From: an uncultured Alistipes sp.
GTDB taxonomy: Bacteria; Bacteroidota; Bacteroidia; Bacteroidales; Rikenellaceae
Length of the DNA: 64,000 nt
Direction of reading: 5' to 3'
NCBI GenBank assembly: GCA_944320985.1
Contig: CALUJN010000087.1
Span: 44,734-108,733, forward strand
Shown: positions 36,026 to 43,722 of the stretch, one piece after another
Layout: each line of letters opens with the position of its first letter
Numbering within the stretch: position 1 is the stretch's first letter
Notes under the pieces: model-generated
Told to the model about the DNA's origin: nothing
The model's database searches: none
The model's input: the letters and a program-made list of their open reading frames with translations, nothing else
Program-made: the position numbers and the translations under genes

Positions 36026-36451
36026 CTATTTCAGCATGATCCGGGAGGGGGGGGGTGTGATGGCTTCGCCCGAAATTAGGCGCATGGCGATCCGGTTCTC
36101 CGCCCGAGTGAATTTAAAATGAAGCGGATCTTTCGGCATCGACCCCACGATACCATGGCCGCTGTCACTCGTAGCCGAGATGGTCGTACCGAGCAACATG
36201 TCGCGTTCGAGCAGCCGGAGCGGGATTTCGAAATAGACCCGGCCCTTCATTTCATGCAGAGTGAAGAGCCCCTGCGCCACCTGGTGTTTTTCCTTGAAAA
36301 AACGGTCGTAATCAGACAGATCCGTAGTATCACACTGTTCAGAACGGGCCTTGCGGTTTCGCTTCCCGGCAAGACCGAATGTCTGCTGGGAAGTGAAAAG
36401 CGCCAGAAAAAGCAAGCAAAGAGGCAGAATTACCCGGCGGTCAGGCTTCAT
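36026..36451 (-). CDS. N-terminal fragment of the zinc-dependent metalloprotease (before the poly-C frameshift)
   Basis: A 141-aa frame from the ATG at 36451: signal peptide (about 1-26, LALFTSQQTFGLAG), then a DUF5118-like domain (DYDRFFKEKHQVAQGLFTLH, VYFEIPLRLLERDMLLGTTI) homologous to the start of the paralogue at 33862. It reads into the nine-C tract as TPPPSRIMLK and stops at 36026. On its own it would be a truncated, non-catalytic secreted stub. See the 33870-36017 entry for the remainder. Confidence 0.75.
   Translation of the reverse strand: MKPDRRVILPLCLLFLALFTSQQTFGLAGKRNRKARSEQCDTTDLSDYDRFFKEKHQVAQGLFTLHEMKGRVYFEIPLRLLERDMLLGTTISATSDSGHGIVGSMPKDPLHFKFTRAENRIAMRLISGEAITPPPSRIMLK
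36047..36055 (-). repeat. Homopolymer tract (C9) at the protease frameshift
   Basis: Nine consecutive G on the plus strand (C on the coding strand), the longest G/C homopolymer noticed in the window. It sits at the exact point where reading frame is lost, as expected for slipped-strand switching or for an assembly error. Confidence 0.85.
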
Positions 36452-36569
36452 TATTCGAGTGAGGTTAATAAGAGGTGTCGTTCAAGGTGTTGACAAGATC
36501 CGGAAAGACAGATCTTTTTTCCGATGTCAAAAAGCACCCATCTCTCTGTGATAACCTGACAAACCTTGA

Positions 36570-36599
36570 CGAAGGTAGCAATAATTTCTGAAAAACAAA
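36570..36599 (-). promoter_or_regulatory. Probable promoter of the protease-SusCD operon
   Basis: On the minus strand TTTG (36599-36596), 18-bp spacer, TACCTTCG (36577-36570), one mismatch from TAnnTTTG. It would give a leader of about 110 nt before the protease ATG at 36451. No ECF sigma, anti-sigma or hybrid two-component regulator gene is adjacent. Confidence 0.55.
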
Positions 36600-36737
36600 A
36601 CGGGATAACAAAAAAAGAGTTTTCCCATCAGGAAAGGGCTGACCGAAAACAACTTGAAAATCGGCTTTGTCAGACGGAGAGAATGAGGCTCAAACAGCCC
36701 TCGGCTCATCGCAAGACAAATGGCGGGCGAGCCAGAA

Positions 36738-36784
36738 AAAAAGCACGAAAGAGGAGTTTTCCTTCCCCTTTCGTGCTTTCAGAA
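36738..36784. terminator. Orphan terminator-like hairpin
   Basis: A perfect 12-bp stem AAAGCACGAAAG (36740-36751) with CTTTCGTGCTTT (36768-36779), 16-nt loop, preceded by an A-run (so T-rich after it on the minus strand). It lies 200 bp beyond the yebC stop and could end a long yebC transcript or an unannotated small RNA. Confidence 0.55.
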
Positions 36785-36983
36785 CGTTATGCAGGACGTC
36801 TGTTTTCCGTGTCAGGCGGTTGTTCCGCCGTCACGATTTCACAATCTTCAGTTTTCAGGCCTCATGCCGGATTCTCCTTCCTCTTTCCTTACTCTCTGAC
36901 TATCTCTTAACAGTCACTCTTACCTCAACCGCCACTCTTCTCATGCTCCTCAACAGGCCCCGGCATCCAACGCAAACCAAGGA

Positions 36984-37706
36984 TTACTCCTCGTCGGGCT
37001 CCTTCATCGTGTGGTAAACGTTTACCACGTCATCGTCCTCCTCAAGGCGCTCGACGAGTTTCTCAACCGACTCGCGTCCCTCGGCGTCCAACTCCTTCGT
37101 ATCGGTCGGAATGCGGACCGATTCGCCCGATACGATCTCGAAGCCCTTGTCATCGAGCCACTTCTGGATGGCTCCGAACGACTCGTAGGGGGCATAGACC
37201 GTGATGCCGTCCTCCTCGGGGTAGAACTCGTCCACACCCAGGTCGATCATCTCCAGTTCCAGCTCCTCGGGATCAGCCTCCGCAGCCTTGAACTTGAAAA
37301 CGCATTTATGTTCGAAGAGGAAGCCCACGGATCCGCTGTTGCCCAGCGTACCGCCGCATTTATTGAAATGCATGCGGATATTGGCCACCGTACGGTTGGT
37401 ATTGTCCGTGGCGGTCTCCACCAGGAAGGCGATGCCGTGAGGGCCGTATCCCTCGTAGATCACCTCCTTGTAGTCGGCGGCATCCTTCTCCGTAGCCCGT
37501 TTGATCGCACGCTCGATATTCTCCTTGGGCATGTTCTCGGCCTTGGCGTTCTGGATCAGAATGCGCAGGCGCGTATTGCCCGAAGGATCCGCTCCCGCAG
37601 CCTTCACGGCGATTTCGATCTCCTTACCCAGTTTGGTGAAGGTGCGGGCCATGTGCCCCCAACGCTTCAACTTCCGCGCTTTGCGGTATTCAAAGGCTCT
37701 TCCCAT
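36984..37706 (-). CDS. yebC: YebC/PmpR-family protein
   Basis: A 240-aa protein starting MGRAFEYRKARKLKRWGHMA, with the family core FTKLGKEIEIAVKAAGADP, NAKAENMPKENIERAIKRA, YEGYGPHGIAFLVE and NIRMHFNKCGG-LGNSGSV. Family members have been described as DNA-binding regulators and more recently as ribosome-associated translation factors; its role here is unknown. The acidic C-terminus is normal. The ATG at 37706 fits a promoter at 37745-37752; the open frame continues upstream without homology. Confidence 0.95.
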   Translation of the reverse strand: MGRAFEYRKARKLKRWGHMARTFTKLGKEIEIAVKAAGADPSGNTRLRILIQNAKAENMPKENIERAIKRATEKDAADYKEVIYEGYGPHGIAFLVETATDNTNRTVANIRMHFNKCGGTLGNSGSVGFLFEHKCVFKFKAAEADPEELELEMIDLGVDEFYPEEDGITVYAPYESFGAIQKWLDDKGFEIVSGESVRIPTDTKELDAEGRESVEKLVERLEEDDDVVNVYHTMKEPDEE

Positions 37707-37744
37707 AGATATCGATTTTTTTCGGATTTTTTTCTTACAGAGTG

Positions 37745-37752
37745 CAAAGGTA
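37745..37752 (-). promoter_or_regulatory. Promoter -7 box for yebC
   Basis: TACCTTTG on the minus strand, 38 bp before the yebC ATG, with a long T-rich stretch upstream instead of a clear -33 box. Confidence 0.6.
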
Positions 37753-37838
37753 TAAAATTCAGAAAAAAAAAGGAAGAGACGATAAAAATATTCCGCACGA
37801 TTCTCTCTCCGGGGGCAGAGATTCTCCCGAGAATTGCC

Positions 37839-37846
37839 TATTTTTG
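37839..37846 (+). promoter_or_regulatory. Promoter -7 box for the glyoxalase-fold/Sua5/thioesterase operon
   Basis: TATTTTTG matches TAnnTTTG, about 98 bp before the ATG at 37945. Confidence 0.5.
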
Positions 37847-37944
37847 CAGCGGATTGTCCGCACAAGCGGCCCGCGGAGTTCCCCGGGAACACCCTCCGGA
37901 AGCGACGCTCCGCAAAAACGAAAAATCGGAAAAACAACATAATC

Positions 37945-38328
37945 ATGGAGATCAAAAGCCGTTTCGACCATTTCAACGTCAATGTCACCAATCTGGACCG
38001 CAGTCTGAAATTCTACGACGAAGCCCTGGGGCTCAAGGAGATCAGCCGTATGAAGGCGGCCGACGGGTCCTATGAGATCGTCTTCGTGGGAGACGGAGTG
38101 TCGCCCTTCAAGCTCGAACTCACCTGGCTGCGCGACCATGCCGCAACCCCCTACGAATTGGGTGACAACGAAAGTCACCTCTGCATGCGGGTGGCCGGCG
38201 ACTACGACGCCGTGCGTGAATACCACCGTGCAATGGGCTGCCTCTGCTTCGAGAACCACGAGATGGGGCTCTATTTCATCAACGATCCCGATGACTACTG
38301 GATCGAAATCCTTCCACTCGAAAAATAG
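37945..38328 (+). CDS. VOC/glyoxalase-superfamily protein (lactoylglutathione-lyase-like)
   Basis: A 127-aa single-domain protein: FDHFNVNVTNLDRSLKFYDEALGL opens the first beta-alpha-beta-beta-beta unit and GLYFINDPDDYWIEILP closes the second, giving the H...E/E metal-ligand pattern of glyoxalase I. It may detoxify methylglyoxal adducts or act on another small substrate; family membership does not settle this. It lies 7 bp before the Sua5-type gene and is the first of three co-directional genes. Confidence 0.88.
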   Translation: MEIKSRFDHFNVNVTNLDRSLKFYDEALGLKEISRMKAADGSYEIVFVGDGVSPFKLELTWLRDHAATPYELGDNESHLCMRVAGDYDAVREYHRAMGCLCFENHEMGLYFINDPDDYWIEILPLEK

Positions 38329-38335
38329 TCCGACC

Positions 38336-38932
38336 ATGCAGAACGATAAAGAGAAGAAAAACACCCCTCTGCAGGAAGAGGTCGCCCGGGCCGTAGCCAT
38401 TCTGCGCGAAGGGGGCATCATCCTCTACCCCACCGATACGGTCTGGGGGATCGGCTGCGACGCTACGAACGCCGAAGCCGTCGACCGGATCTACCGGCTC
38501 AAACGCAGCGAAAACAAAAAGTCGATGCTCGTACTGTGCGCCTCGGCCGACATGGTGGTACGCTATGTCAACCGGGCCCCCGGCCTCGCCTTCGAGGTGA
38601 TGGAGATGGCCACTACACCCCTGACGGCCATTCTCCCGGGCGCCGCAGGCGTCGCGGCGAATCTCATCCCCGACGAAGGGACGCTCGGCGTCCGGATTCC
38701 CGACCACGAATTCTGCCAACGCATGCTGCGTGCCCTGGGACGTCCCGTGGTCTCGACCTCGGCCAACATCTCCGGAGAGCCGACGGCCGTCGGACTGCAG
38801 GACGTCGCCCGCGAGATCATCGACGGCGTGGACTTCGTCGTCAATCCCCGTTTCGAAGGGAAACCCACCCGCAAAGCCTCCTCGATCATCGCATTCGGCG
38901 AGGGCGGCGAGGTCAAAATCATCCGCGAGTAA
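38336..38932 (+). CDS. Sua5/YciO/YrdC-type L-threonylcarbamoyladenylate synthase
   Basis: A 198-aa protein with the YrdC fold: EGGIILYPTDTVWGIGCDATN, RIYRLKRSENKKSMLVLCAS, TPLTAILPG, GTLGVRIPDHEFCQRML and VVSTSANISGEPT. The family makes threonylcarbamoyl-AMP for the t6A37 tRNA modification; YciO-branch proteins may differ, so this could be a TsaC paralogue. The ATG at 38336 follows the previous stop by 7 bp. The following thioesterase gene starts 1 bp after its stop. Confidence 0.93.
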   Translation: MQNDKEKKNTPLQEEVARAVAILREGGIILYPTDTVWGIGCDATNAEAVDRIYRLKRSENKKSMLVLCASADMVVRYVNRAPGLAFEVMEMATTPLTAILPGAAGVAANLIPDEGTLGVRIPDHEFCQRMLRALGRPVVSTSANISGEPTAVGLQDVAREIIDGVDFVVNPRFEGKPTRKASSIIAFGEGGEVKIIRE

Positions 38933-38933
38933 G

Positions 38934-39332
38934 ATGGCACGGACACTCGTAACCCCCATCCAGAAGCGATTTTCGGATATCGACCCCTTCCAGCACGTGA
39001 ACAACGTCTCGCAGCAGATGTATTTCGATGTCGGGAAGATGGAGTACTATAATCAAATGCTCGGTGGCGCCGGAGCCCTGCTGGGCGACCTGCGCATCGT
39101 CACCGTCTCGACCTCGACCTCCTATATGGGCCAGGTGCGCATGACCGACCCGGTGCGCATCACCACCACCTGCGAACGAATCGGAACGAAGAGTCTGACC
39201 CTTTATCAACAGCTGCTCGTCGGTGACGAGGTGCGCAGCGAGAGCCGTTCGGTGATGGTCGTCTTCGACTTCCCGAATCAATGCAGCCGACCCGTTCCCG
39301 ACGAGTGGCGCGAGCGGCTTTTGGCCGAATAG
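38934..39332 (+). CDS. Acyl-CoA thioesterase (4-hydroxybenzoyl-CoA thioesterase fold)
   Basis: A 132-aa hot-dog-fold protein: VTPIQKRFSDIDPFQHVNN contains the catalytic Asp and His-Val-Asn motif of the 4HBT family, followed by YFDVGKMEYY and TSTSYMGQVRM. It probably hydrolyses an acyl-CoA or acyl-ACP thioester; the substrate cannot be told. It is translationally close to the Sua5-type gene. Its last 55 bp overlap the convergent EamA transporter gene. Confidence 0.9.
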   Translation: MARTLVTPIQKRFSDIDPFQHVNNVSQQMYFDVGKMEYYNQMLGGAGALLGDLRIVTVSTSTSYMGQVRMTDPVRITTTCERIGTKSLTLYQQLLVGDEVRSESRSVMVVFDFPNQCSRPVPDEWRERLLAE

Positions 39333-40417
39333 TGCGGCAGGCGGCCATCGCTGCGCAACGGCGGCAATCCATCCCGTAAAGATCCCGGGAAAGTCGCCCC
39401 GGAACCGAAGGTCGCAGCCGCAGAAGCCGAGGAGCGCCGAGCCGGGGAGTCGGTCGGCGTTCCGCCCGTTTTTTTGCCGAACATCCGGTGCAGGCCGTGC
39501 CGCAGGCTGTAACGGTAGCCCGCGGCCACGAGAATCACACCCGTGAAGATAAAGCCCGCAGCCGTAAGGTTCACGGCGTTGAAGTGCGCCTGCCCGCGCG
39601 TGACGGCCAGCAGACCGGCAATCAGCGGCTGGATATAGCGGTAGAGCGCCGTATGGACCGACGTAAGCTTCTCCGTGCCACGATAGAGCAGATACATCGG
39701 CAGCACGGTCCCCAGGATCAGAATATAGGCCAGTTCGGCCTGAGCCGGGAGTGGGAGCTGCAAAAAATCCGTATGGGAGATGTCGCGCCAGAAAAACGGC
39801 GCCGTCACCGCCAGTCCGATGATATAGTACCAGCCCATCACCACCAACGTTCCGTAGCGCTCCAGCTGCGGTTTGATCAACACCGTATTGGCAGCGATGG
39901 CTCCGACGGCCAGCAATACAAGAAGATTCCCTTCGGCGCGGCTTCCCCGGGTAAGGTCGAAACCCTCGTTGAAGAGCAGAATCCCCGCACCGATCAGTGA
40001 GGCCACGACCCCGGCGAGCCGCCCCGGCAGGTAGCGGTGCGGATGCAGCAGGTGATCGAGAATCAGCGTGAAGGCCGGGCCAAGTGTCGCAATGACCGAA
40101 GCGTCGATCGGCGTCGTACAGGAGGAGCCCCACAGCAGCAGATACATCCACCCGTAGACAACCAACAGCGTGACAAGCAGGATCTGCCCCGCATCGCGCC
40201 GCGTGATGCGGTAGGAACAACGCGAAAACAGTGCGAAAGGGATGAAAAACAGCGCCGCCGAAAGCACCTGCAGCATGAAGATCTGGCGGAAATCCAACCA
40301 GTTGCGCGTCAGAGAGACATAAAACGAGAAGTTCGCGCCGAAGAAGAGGTTGGCGAAAATCAGATCGAGATGATAATGCGTTTTTTCCACAATGACACTC
40401 TCCGGCAATTTTCGCAC
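39278..40417 (-). CDS. EamA-family (DMT) transporter with an atypical C-terminal tail
   Basis: A 379-aa polytopic protein with two EamA repeats of five helices each; LLLWGSSCTTPIDASVIATLGPAFTL in repeat 1 and ILILGTVLPMYLLYRGTEKLTSVHTALYRYIQPLIAG in repeat 2 are typical. Helices end near residue 310 (VILVAAGYRYSLRHG). The last approx. 65 residues are Ser/Arg/Gly-rich, resemble nothing I know, and run antisense into the thioesterase gene, suggesting a lost stop codon or a late frameshift. The start is a GTG at 40417. It is a probable metabolite exporter of unknown substrate. Confidence 0.85.
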   Translation of the reverse strand: MRKLPESVIVEKTHYHLDLIFANLFFGANFSFYVSLTRNWLDFRQIFMLQVLSAALFFIPFALFSRCSYRITRRDAGQILLVTLLVVYGWMYLLLWGSSCTTPIDASVIATLGPAFTLILDHLLHPHRYLPGRLAGVVASLIGAGILLFNEGFDLTRGSRAEGNLLVLLAVGAIAANTVLIKPQLERYGTLVVMGWYYIIGLAVTAPFFWRDISHTDFLQLPLPAQAELAYILILGTVLPMYLLYRGTEKLTSVHTALYRYIQPLIAGLLAVTRGQAHFNAVNLTAAGFIFTGVILVAAGYRYSLRHGLHRMFGKKTGGTPTDSPARRSSASAAATFGSGATFPGSLRDGLPPLRSDGRLPHYSAKSRSRHSSGTGRLH

Positions 40418-40441
40418 CGAAACAAATTTTGGCTATCTTTG
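40411..40441 (+). promoter_or_regulatory. Promoter for the second EamA transporter
   Basis: -33-like TTTC (40411-40414), 19-bp spacer, TATCTTTG (40434-40441). It overlaps the start of the divergent EamA gene (GTG at 40417), so the two transporters may be co-regulated. Confidence 0.6.
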
Positions 40442-40525
40442 CCCCCGGATTCGGCCTCCACAGCCCGGAGCCTTCTGCAGGAACTCCCCGGCGCCATACA
40501 CAGCCGTCCGAACCCTTCGTTGAAG

Positions 40526-41494
40526 ATGGACAAAGGAAAACTCAAAGGTCATGCGGCCCTCTGGGTCGCCAACATCATCTGGGGCCTCAACGCCCCGATC
40601 GGCAAGAGCGTTCTCGTCTCGGCGGCAAACCCCGGGGGCGTGAGCCCCTTCGCCATGAGCGTCTACCGCATGGTCGGAGCCGCCCTGCTCTTCTGGACCG
40701 CCTCGCTCTTCCTGCCCCGGGAGCGGGTTACACGACGCGACATCGGACTGCTCTTCTTCGCCTCGCTCTTCGGCATCCAGCTCAACCAGATGCTGTTTCT
40801 CTGGGGGCTGTCGCTCACCTCACCCATCGACACCTCGATCATCGCCACGATCGTTCCCGTACTGACGATGGTGCTGGCCACGCTGTTCCTGCGCGAGCCC
40901 ATCACCTGGCTCAAGGCCGGCGGCGTATTCCTCGGATGCGCCGGAGCCGTGCTTCTGATCCTCGTCAGCCAGCACGGAACGGGACACACCTCGAGCGTCA
41001 AGGGCGACATTCTCTGCATCGTCAGCGCCATCAGCTACGCCACCTACCTCACGGCCTTCCGCGACGTCATCGTCCGCTACTCGCCCGTGACGGTCATGAA
41101 GTGGATGTTCCTCTTCGCCGCCATCGTCGCCGTGGGGATCTACTACCGCCCGCTCGTCGACGTCGACTACGCTTCGCTCACGCCCCGCACGTGGGGCGGC
41201 ATCGTCTTCGTGGTCGTGGGCGCCACGTTCCTCTCCTACCTGATGGTCCCCATTGCACAGCGTTATCTGCGACCGACGGTCGTCTCGATGTACAACTATG
41301 TCCAGCCGCTCGTCGCCGTGCTCTTCACCGTGGCCATCGGGCTCGACACCTTCGGGCCCACGAAGGGATTCGCCGCCCTCTGCGTTTTCGTCGGCGTATG
41401 GCTTGTCACCAAGTCGAAATCCCGGGCCCAACTCGAAGCCGAAAAGGCGCAAAAAGAGGCCTCCGAAAGCAAACCGTCACAGGCCAAAGAGTAA
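40526..41494 (+). CDS. EamA-family (DMT) transporter
   Basis: A 322-aa protein with ten predicted helices: ALWVANIIWGLNAPIGK opens repeat 1, LSLTSPIDTSIIATIVPVLT ends it, and PIAQRYLRPTVVSMYNYVQP marks repeat 2. The short Lys/Glu/Ser-rich C-terminal tail is cytoplasmic. It is a divergent neighbour of another EamA gene with similar repeat signatures, suggesting an old duplication. The ATG at 40526 follows the promoter at 40434-40441; the open frame extends far upstream without homology. A strong terminator follows. Confidence 0.92.
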   Translation: MDKGKLKGHAALWVANIIWGLNAPIGKSVLVSAANPGGVSPFAMSVYRMVGAALLFWTASLFLPRERVTRRDIGLLFFASLFGIQLNQMLFLWGLSLTSPIDTSIIATIVPVLTMVLATLFLREPITWLKAGGVFLGCAGAVLLILVSQHGTGHTSSVKGDILCIVSAISYATYLTAFRDVIVRYSPVTVMKWMFLFAAIVAVGIYYRPLVDVDYASLTPRTWGGIVFVVVGATFLSYLMVPIAQRYLRPTVVSMYNYVQPLVAVLFTVAIGLDTFGPTKGFAALCVFVGVWLVTKSKSRAQLEAEKAQKEASESKPSQAKE

Positions 41495-41517
41495 ATCCGG
41501 GAAGGGCGAGACAACAC

Positions 41518-41557
41518 AAAACAGGGTGGAACCCGATTGGGCTCCACCCTGTTTTCG
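41518..41557. terminator. Bidirectional terminator after the EamA gene
   Basis: A long hairpin: AAAACAGGGTGGA (41518-41530) with TCCACCCTGTTTT (41543-41555); the loop can form a further ACCC/GGGC stem. U-tract on plus, A-tract on minus. Confidence 0.88.
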
Positions 41558-41565
41558 TATCCATT

Positions 41566-41686
41566 GTCCGGTTCGGGACGCCTTCTGCTTTTGTCCGATC
41601 CGGTGATCACGCCTTCTGCTTTTTCCCGATCCAGCGATTACACTTCCCGGCTTTTGTCCGGTCCGGCGATCACGCCTCCCGCTTTT
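41566..41686. repeat. Degenerate approx. 31-bp tandem repeat, four copies
   Basis: Copies at 41566-41592 (27 bp), 41593-41623 (31), 41624-41655 (32) and 41656-41686 (31). Each begins TCCGRTCCGG-like and ends CTTCTGCTTTT or CTCCCGCTTTT. The fourth copy encodes the last codons and stop of cca (stop at 41670-41672). No matching array was noticed elsewhere in the window. Confidence 0.8.
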
Positions 41687-43070
41687 CGAGTCCCCGCTCG
41701 GCCGCCAGACGCTCCATCAGGGCGTAAGCCGCCTCGTATTCGTTCGGGATCTCACCGTCGAGAATGGCATTTTTGATCACCTCCTTGATCTCGCCGATCA
41801 CCCGGCAGGGGCCGATACCGTAGGTCTCCATGATGATCTCCCCCGTGATCGGAGGCTGGAAGTTCCGGATCCGGTCGCGCTCCTCCAGGTCCTTCATCTT
41901 GCGCCGCACCAGCTCGAAATTGGCCAGGTAACGCTTCACCTTGGCATCGATTCCCGAGGTGATGTCCGCCTCGCACAAGGTCATCAGCGCCTCCACGTCG
42001 TCACCCGCCTCGAACAACAGCCGTCGCACGGCGGAGTCCGTCACCAGATCCTCCGAGAGGATGATCGGGCGCAGGTGGAGGAAAACCAGCTTCTGCACGA
42101 ACCTCATGTGTTCGTTCAGCGGCAGTTTCAGCTGCCGGAAGATCGTCGGCACCATCTTCGAACCCACCACCTCATGTCCGTGGAAAGTCCATCCCACACG
42201 CGGATCGTAGGCCTTGGTCTGCGGTTTGCCGATGTCGTGCAGGATGGCCGCCCAGCGCAGCCACAGGTCGTCCGAACGCCGAGCCACGTTGTCCAACACC
42301 TTCAACGTATGGATGAAATTGTCCTTGTGGGCGTGTTTGCCGCGACGCTCGACCCCCTTGAGGTTGTGCAGCTCCGGGAAGATCAGCTTCAGAAGCCCCG
42401 TCATCTCCAGCAGTTCGAAACCCATCGACGGAACGGGTGACAGGACGATTTTGTTCAGCTCCACGGCAATCCGTTCGCGCGAGACGATCCGGATGCGTTC
42501 GGCATTGCGGCTGATGGCATCGAAGGTCTCCTCCTCGATCGTGAAGCCCAGCTGCGCCGCAAAGCGCACGGCACGCATCATCCGCAGCGGATCATCCGAA
42601 AAGGTGACGTCCGGATCGCACGGCGTACGGATGATGCAATCCTCCAGGTCCGACATGCCGTCGAAGGGATCGACCAGTTCGCCGAACGTATCCCCGTTGA
42701 GCGACCACGCCATGGCATTGATCGTGAAGTCGCGCCGCCGCTGGTCATCCTCGAGCGTTCCGGGTTCGACCTCGGGTTTGCGCGAATCGCGCCGGTAAGA
42801 CTCCTTGCGTGCCCCCACGAACTCCACCTCGATGCCGCGGGCCCGGACCATCGCCGTGCCGAAGGTCTTGAAGACCGAGACCTTCGTCCTCAGTTCGCGT
42901 CCCAGGGCCTCGGCCAGCGCAATGCCGCTCCCCACAACCACCACGTCGATGTCCGTCGACGGACGCCGCAGGTAGTGGTCCCGGACGTAGCCTCCGACGA
43001 CGAAAGCCCGCACACCCTGCTCGTCGGCAAGGCGCGAAATCTGTCTGAATATCGGATTCGAAAGCCCCAC
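41670..43070 (-). CDS. cca: CCA-adding tRNA nucleotidyltransferase with HD domain
   Basis: A 466-aa class II nucleotidyltransferase. N-terminal polymerase core: [13 protein letters not shown] (GG motif), [12 protein letters not shown] (metal-binding DxD), [14 protein letters not shown] (the RRDxxxNA motif) and [18 protein letters not shown]. An HD domain follows ([25 protein letters not shown]). It may add CCA or only part of it; classes cannot be separated by eye. The start is a GTG at 43070, 4 bp after the esterase gene's stop, placing it third in pdxJ-esterase-cca. Its 3' end lies in a tandem repeat. Confidence 0.95.
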   Translation of the reverse strand: MGLSNPIFRQISRLADEQGVRAFVVGGYVRDHYLRRPSTDIDVVVVGSGIALAEALGRELRTKVSVFKTFGTAMVRARGIEVEFVGARKESYRRDSRKPEVEPGTLEDDQRRRDFTINAMAWSLNGDTFGELVDPFDGMSDLEDCIIRTPCDPDVTFSDDPLRMMRAVRFAAQLGFTIEEETFDAISRNAERIRIVSRERIAVELNKIVLSPVPSMGFELLEMTGLLKLIFPELHNLKGVERRGKHAHKDNFIHTLKVLDNVARRSDDLWLRWAAILHDIGKPQTKAYDPRVGWTFHGHEVVGSKMVPTIFRQLKLPLNEHMRFVQKLVFLHLRPIILSEDLVTDSAVRRLLFEAGDDVEALMTLCEADITSGIDAKVKRYLANFELVRRKMKDLEERDRIRNFQPPITGEIIMETYGIGPCRVIGEIKEVIKNAILDGEIPNEYEAAYALMERLAAERGLEKREA

Positions 43071-43074
43071 GCAG

Positions 43075-43722
43075 CTATTTCACATGGATTTTGATCGCAT
43101 CCCGCCACACCAGATAACCCGGTCCCATCAGATGCAATCCGTCGTTCGTATAGCGGATATCGAGCTTCCCTTCGTCGTCGGCCAGCGCCCCCCACACGTC
43201 GAGGTACGTCACCCCCTTCTCGACGCACAGCGCCTCGAGCAGTTTGTTCGTCGGAACGATCAGGTGTGCATGCTCGTAATGGCTGCGGTATTTCGAGAAG
43301 TCCTTGCCATTGACCGGAAGGATGCTCTGCACGTAGATTTTCGTCCACTTCGACTCCGTCTGGAAACGGTCGATCAGCCGGGCGACGTTGTGCACGATCT
43401 CCTCGGGCGAGATCCCCGCCGCCAGGTCGTTCGTTCCGATCATCAGAAAGAGTTTCTTGGGATGTGCCGCAATGATCGAATCGAGGCGGTCGAGCAACCA
43501 CCCCGAACGGTCGGCACTGATGCCGCGGTTCTTCACATGGCGGTTCTGGAACAGTTCGGCCCATTCGCAGCCGTCGGTAATCGAATTACCCAGAAAAACA
43601 ATGTCACTCGAATGCAACGGCAACACATCGAAAAGGCTTCTCCGCTGGTAATGATACTCTCCCTGGGCGAAGGCCGCGCCCGCGACGAACAGAGCCGCGG
43701 CAAAAATCAGCAGTCGTTTCAT
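43075..43722 (-). CDS. SGNH/GDSL-family esterase, secreted
   Basis: A 215-aa protein with a Sec signal peptide (about 1-19, AGAAFAQ). All four SGNH blocks are visible: FLGNSITDG (nucleophile Ser), [10 protein letters not shown] (Gly), IGTNDLAAG (Asn) and the C-terminal YTNDGLHL (Asp and His). It is a likely periplasmic acyl-esterase or acetylhydrolase; the substrate is unknown. Its ATG overlaps the pdxJ stop (ATGA), so it is translationally coupled to that gene although no metabolic link is evident. Confidence 0.92.
   Translation of the reverse strand: MKRLLIFAAALFVAGAAFAQGEYHYQRRSLFDVLPLHSSDIVFLGNSITDGCEWAELFQNRHVKNRGISADRSGWLLDRLDSIIAAHPKKLFLMIGTNDLAAGISPEEIVHNVARLIDRFQTESKWTKIYVQSILPVNGKDFSKYRSHYEHAHLIVPTNKLLEALCVEKGVTYLDVWGALADDEGKLDIRYTNDGLHLMGPGYLVWRDAIKIHVK

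Larger units (their letters stand above)
36452..36983. other. 532-bp intergenic region between the protease/SusCD operon and yebC
   Basis: No supported gene: frames here lack codon bias and recognisable motifs. It holds the operon promoter (36570-36599) and a hairpin (36740-36779). The stretch 36780-36983, which would be the 3' region of yebC, shows only a short GGCGG/CCGCC stem near 36820. A small RNA cannot be excluded. Confidence 0.5.

Noticed and set aside
36566-37017. Open frames in the 36452-36983 gap
   Set aside because: Compositionally poor, no signal or domain, and one overlaps the yebC 3' end on the opposite strand.
41566-41686. The four-copy repeat as a CRISPR fragment
   Set aside because: Copies are contiguous without unique spacers and diverge from each other, so it is a tandem repeat.
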